Made by a program: the position numbers and the translations under genes. From assembly GCA_013287025.1 (NCBI GenBank), contig JABDEN010000009.1, forward strand, positions 1 to 46,090: a DNA stretch of 46,090 nt. Direction: 5' to 3'. Shown here in pieces: positions 43,774 to 46,090 of this stretch. Numbering within the stretch: the stretch's first letter is position 1; the number at the start of each line of letters is the position of its first letter. The notes beneath the pieces are model-generated. The model ran no database searches and had not been told where the DNA came from. It saw nothing but the letters and a program-made list of their open reading frames with translations. Origin of the DNA: Gammaproteobacteria bacterium (GTDB taxonomy: Bacteria; Pseudomonadota; Gammaproteobacteria; DSM-16500).

Positions 43774-45123
43774 CTATTTCAATAATTTGCTAAGGGGCGA
43801 AATAGTTTCTCTGATATTTTCTGTCATCTCAGGATTGAGTGCTTCACTTTCCATTTGTGTGACGGTTGCATCTAAAATTTCGTAAGCTTTTTTAAGATTT
43901 ACAAACTTACCCAAATCGTGAATATCATTAAGAAAGTCTTGTGAGGCTGATTTGAATAGGGTGAGTTCATTGTTAACTTTATTGTTCCATGAAAACAAGG
44001 CGATAGAGTTTTGGAGACAACCGTCACTAATATTATGTTGAATTTCTTCTATAAAAGAAGCTTCAATCTGTTGCAATGGTACCATTACATTTTTTTCTTT
44101 CGTCCATTCGTGATGGAGTTTTACAATATTTTTGTTAAGTTCATCGGTGTTAGATAATAATTCATGCTGATTTTTTAGTGCTGCTAACATTGATTTATTA
44201 TTTTTATGAATAATAAAATAAGCGATTTCATTCGTTGCTTTTTGTCTAGACCTTATTTGTTGACGAATAAAGGGATGCAATTTTTCTTTAGCATATTGTT
44301 GAAATTGTTCTACAGAATTATTTTCTTTATGCTCTGATAATTCAGCAGGCGCTTCGATTTTCGCCATGGTTTTTTCAAATAAAGGCATCGCAGGTTCAAT
44401 GGTTGCAATAAAATGTTTGGTGATGGATTCATAAAGCGGTTCGTATTTTTTATCAATATTATCTACGAATTTTTCGATATGTTGGGAAAATTTTTCATGA
44501 AATTGATGTAAATTAAAAGCATTGGATTCAAGATTAGGATAATACATTTTTTCACATGCAAAAAGAGTTACTGATTCTCTAATTTTATAAAAATCTTTTG
44601 TCTCGTTAAGTTGATTGATAAATTTGGCAGCCATTACGTCAGCGACGGAGGTCGTTTGCGTGCAATTTTTAAATTCGGTATTCAATAGCTCTGCAATATG
44701 CAATGCTAAATTTTCTTGTGAAGTTTTTTCAGCATGATTAATTTTTTTGACAAAATCATATGTCAGATTTCCTCCCGACGAAATTTCGCTGAGTGCTTCC
44801 ATATGTTGTTTTAATGCTGTCATCAGAAGTTCAGCTTCTTTTTCTTCTTGGATGTTTTCTTGTTGAGTAAATTCAAGAAGTTTAGATGCTAGTAATTCTT
44901 CACTGGGCGATTGACCCTGAAGAATCGAACCAAAAGCATTTAACAACTTATCAGCATTGTCGATAAATACAGTATTTTTTAGTTCGGCATTTATTTTTTT
45001 TGCCGCTTGATCAAGTCTTTCTGCGAAGTTTTCGATTTCAGCTTGGGGGGCAAGATTTGATAATGCGTTGATAATAAATTCTTTGAAAGTTTGTTCTTGT
45101 TTTTCTTCACGATTAGCTAACAT
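43774..45123 (-). CDS. Unknown all-helical protein (effector-like)
   Basis: 449 residues, not recognised. Composition and periodicity indicate helices throughout, with many Glu/Lys/Gln/Asn and no signal peptide or membrane segment. There are no clear catalytic motifs; FACEKMYYPNLESNAFNLHQFHEKF is the most distinctive stretch. ATG 45123 has AAGGAAAT upstream and lies about 31 bases after the predicted start of a TTGATT/TATAAA promoter shared with the large ankyrin gene. That shared promoter, plus a family A repeat arm near its 3' end, groups it with the effector-like genes. Function unknown. Confidence 0.78.
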   Translation of the reverse strand: MLANREEKQEQTFKEFIINALSNLAPQAEIENFAERLDQAAKKINAELKNTVFIDNADKLLNAFGSILQGQSPSEELLASKLLEFTQQENIQEEKEAELLMTALKQHMEALSEISSGGNLTYDFVKKINHAEKTSQENLALHIAELLNTEFKNCTQTTSVADVMAAKFINQLNETKDFYKIRESVTLFACEKMYYPNLESNAFNLHQFHEKFSQHIEKFVDNIDKKYEPLYESITKHFIATIEPAMPLFEKTMAKIEAPAELSEHKENNSVEQFQQYAKEKLHPFIRQQIRSRQKATNEIAYFIIHKNNKSMLAALKNQHELLSNTDELNKNIVKLHHEWTKEKNVMVPLQQIEASFIEEIQHNISDGCLQNSIALFSWNNKVNNELTLFKSASQDFLNDIHDLGKFVNLKKAYEILDATVTQMESEALNPEMTENIRETISPLSKLLK

Positions 45124-45160
45124 ATTATTTCCTTATTTTCATTATTTTATAACCCACGAA

Positions 45161-45189
45161 TTTATAGCATACGCTTCGGCTTAAATCAA
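45161..45189 (-). promoter_or_regulatory. Extended -10 promoter cassette, copy 3 (helical unknown)
   Basis: Minus strand TTGATT, 17 bp, TATAAA with TATGC before the -10; the gene ATG is at 45123. The whole block from TTTTTTTGATTTAA to TATAAATTC matches copy 1 closely. Confidence 0.65.
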
Positions 45190-45195
45190 AAAAAT

Positions 45196-45945
45196 TTATA
45201 CCTGCATCCGCACCGGCACCCAAGTCCGATAAAGACTAATGCCTACGTATAAGATCATATATCCCATCGAGATCGACACTAAAAATGGATTGGATATTGG
45301 ATAAAGCCATAATAAAAGTCCGCTTGCAATTCCAAATGCAATGGTTGCAAGTAGCATCATCAAACGTGGAAAATTCGTTTCACTTAAATAATCCAGTCTT
45401 GATGGATAAACATATTTAATAGGAATGAAGCTTAAGGCAGCAAGCACTAATAAAACAATAAGATTAACCCATGGATGCATTTGCCAAAAAAATAAATAAA
45501 ATACCGCAATATTCCAGTAGCTAGGAAAACCTTTAAAAAAATGATCTGATGTTTTTGCATCGACTTGTGTAAATTGATACGCAGAAGAAATGATAATGAC
45601 AAATGCAGAAATATATCCCCATCCTTCAGGAATGATATTGGAGACTAATAAAAAAAATACGGGGACAATCGTGTAATTAAAAAAATCGACAATATTATCT
45701 AACAATGCACCATCAATTTTTGGAACGGCAACTTTAATTTGGATAAGACGTGCGAACATGCCATCGACGGCGTCAATGACGATGGCGATTCCCATTAACC
45801 AAAAGGCGAGAATATATTTTCCTTGAAAAATCGCAAGTAAACTCAAGACACCTACATATGCGCCACTTGCAGTGAATGCATGGACTAACCAGCCGGCTAT
45901 TTTTTGACGAAGCGAGACATTTGTTGATTCATTCAACGTGTTCAA
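45196..45945 (-). CDS. pcs: Phosphatidylcholine synthase (CDP-alcohol phosphatidyltransferase)
   Basis: Inner-membrane enzyme that condenses CDP-diacylglycerol with free choline to phosphatidylcholine. The family signature DG-x2-AR-x12-G-x3-D-x3-D is complete in residues beginning DGMFARL and ending LLDNIVDF. The N-terminus AGWLVHAFTASGAYVGVLSL is typical of Pcs, and about eight hydrophobic segments follow. The start is TTG 45945, supported by GGGAGG nine bases upstream; no other start precedes the first helix. It overlaps the nhaA stop. Because Pcs needs exogenous choline, the organism likely draws choline from a host. Length 249 is normal. Confidence 0.9.
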   Translation of the reverse strand: MNTLNESTNVSLRQKIAGWLVHAFTASGAYVGVLSLLAIFQGKYILAFWLMGIAIVIDAVDGMFARLIQIKVAVPKIDGALLDNIVDFFNYTIVPVFFLLVSNIIPEGWGYISAFVIIISSAYQFTQVDAKTSDHFFKGFPSYWNIAVFYLFFWQMHPWVNLIVLLVLAALSFIPIKYVYPSRLDYLSETNFPRLMMLLATIAFGIASGLLLWLYPISNPFLVSISMGYMILYVGISLYRTWVPVRMQV

Positions 45946-46090
45946 TGCGGAATTCCTCCCTTTCTTTTTTTTAAGAATGCAACATGCAATACGATTCCAC
46001 CGACCAGGCCGGAGATGACTGATCCCGTCAATACTCCGAGACGAACTTCTGTCAAAAAGGTCGAATCACCCTGGAAGGCAAGCGTACCAA
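45942..46090 (-). CDS. nhaA: Na+/H+ antiporter NhaA, C-terminal end (partial, runs off window)
   Basis: The last 48 codons are visible, reading GTLAFQGDSTFLTEVRLGVL and then TGSVISGLVGGIVLHVAFLK before a basic end and TGA at 45942-45944. The pattern matches the final helix of NhaA (GTLAF then LTEVRLGVL-x-GS). The stop overlaps the pcs TTG start by three bases, so the genes are coupled. The rest lies beyond the window edge. Confidence 0.85.
   Translation of the reverse strand, partial: GTLAFQGDSTFLTEVRLGVLTGSVISGLVGGIVLHVAFLKKRKGGIPH

Overview
The window is AT-rich gammaproteobacterial chromosome. The conserved blocks (miaB-rsmE, metY-rimP-nusA-infB-rbfA-truB, rsgA, ppa, folE-metF) are typical of that class. 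Ankyrin-repeat proteins, lysine-rich coiled-coil proteins, a direct-choline phosphatidylcholine synthase and a short form of large NAD-glutamate dehydrogenase point to a host-associated lineage, most plausibly Legionellales (Legionella/Coxiella/Berkiella/Aquicella-like). The order is inferred from gene content; no rRNA gene is present to confirm it.

Layout. 1-5.9 kb: rsmE and a thioredoxin-like ferredoxin, divergent from miaB, then a 1111-residue NAD-glutamate dehydrogenase. 6-12.4 kb: a tripartite RND efflux system (fusion protein and pump on +, outer-membrane lipoprotein on -) with an unknown gene between its parts. 12.7-18.7 kb: initiator tRNA, terminator, then rimP-nusA-infB-rbfA-truB. 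18.9-22.8 kb: an island of effector-like genes: a duplicated coiled-coil protein, a protein with PARG/macro-like motifs and a membrane anchor, and an ankyrin protein with a papain-like N-terminus. 23-25.8 kb: an amino-acid permease and an FAD oxidoreductase. 25.8-28.5 kb: a second effector-like pair, one member ending in a 2H-phosphoesterase domain. 28.6-33.3 kb: rsgA, the trhO-ppa-unknown operon, and the HIT-folE-metF operon. 33.5-38.5 kb: a four-gene operon (leucine-dehydrogenase-like enzyme, sarcosine-oxidase-like flavoenzyme, EamA exporter, MATE transporter ending in CIIL). 38.6-41.9 kb: a large ankyrin protein with an embedded papain-like module, and a small membrane protein. 42-43.4 kb: an RHH-PIN toxin-antitoxin pair, an orphan HicB and a tiny exported protein. 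43.8-46.1 kb: a helical unknown, pcs and the end of nhaA.

The intergenic space is full of short palindromic repeats of at least five families. One copy is a 124-bp element with 7-bp terminal inverted repeats inserted into a repeat of another family, with a 9-bp target duplication. Repeats also supply the C-termini or stop codons of three effector-like genes and an internal segment of a fourth.

Functionally there are two layers: housekeeping translation, folate and pyrophosphate genes, and an accessory layer that looks aimed at a eukaryotic host. Several accessory genes on the minus strand share an extended -10 promoter cassette, suggesting co-expression. Secretion and host activity of these proteins are inferences from architecture, not shown by the sequence.
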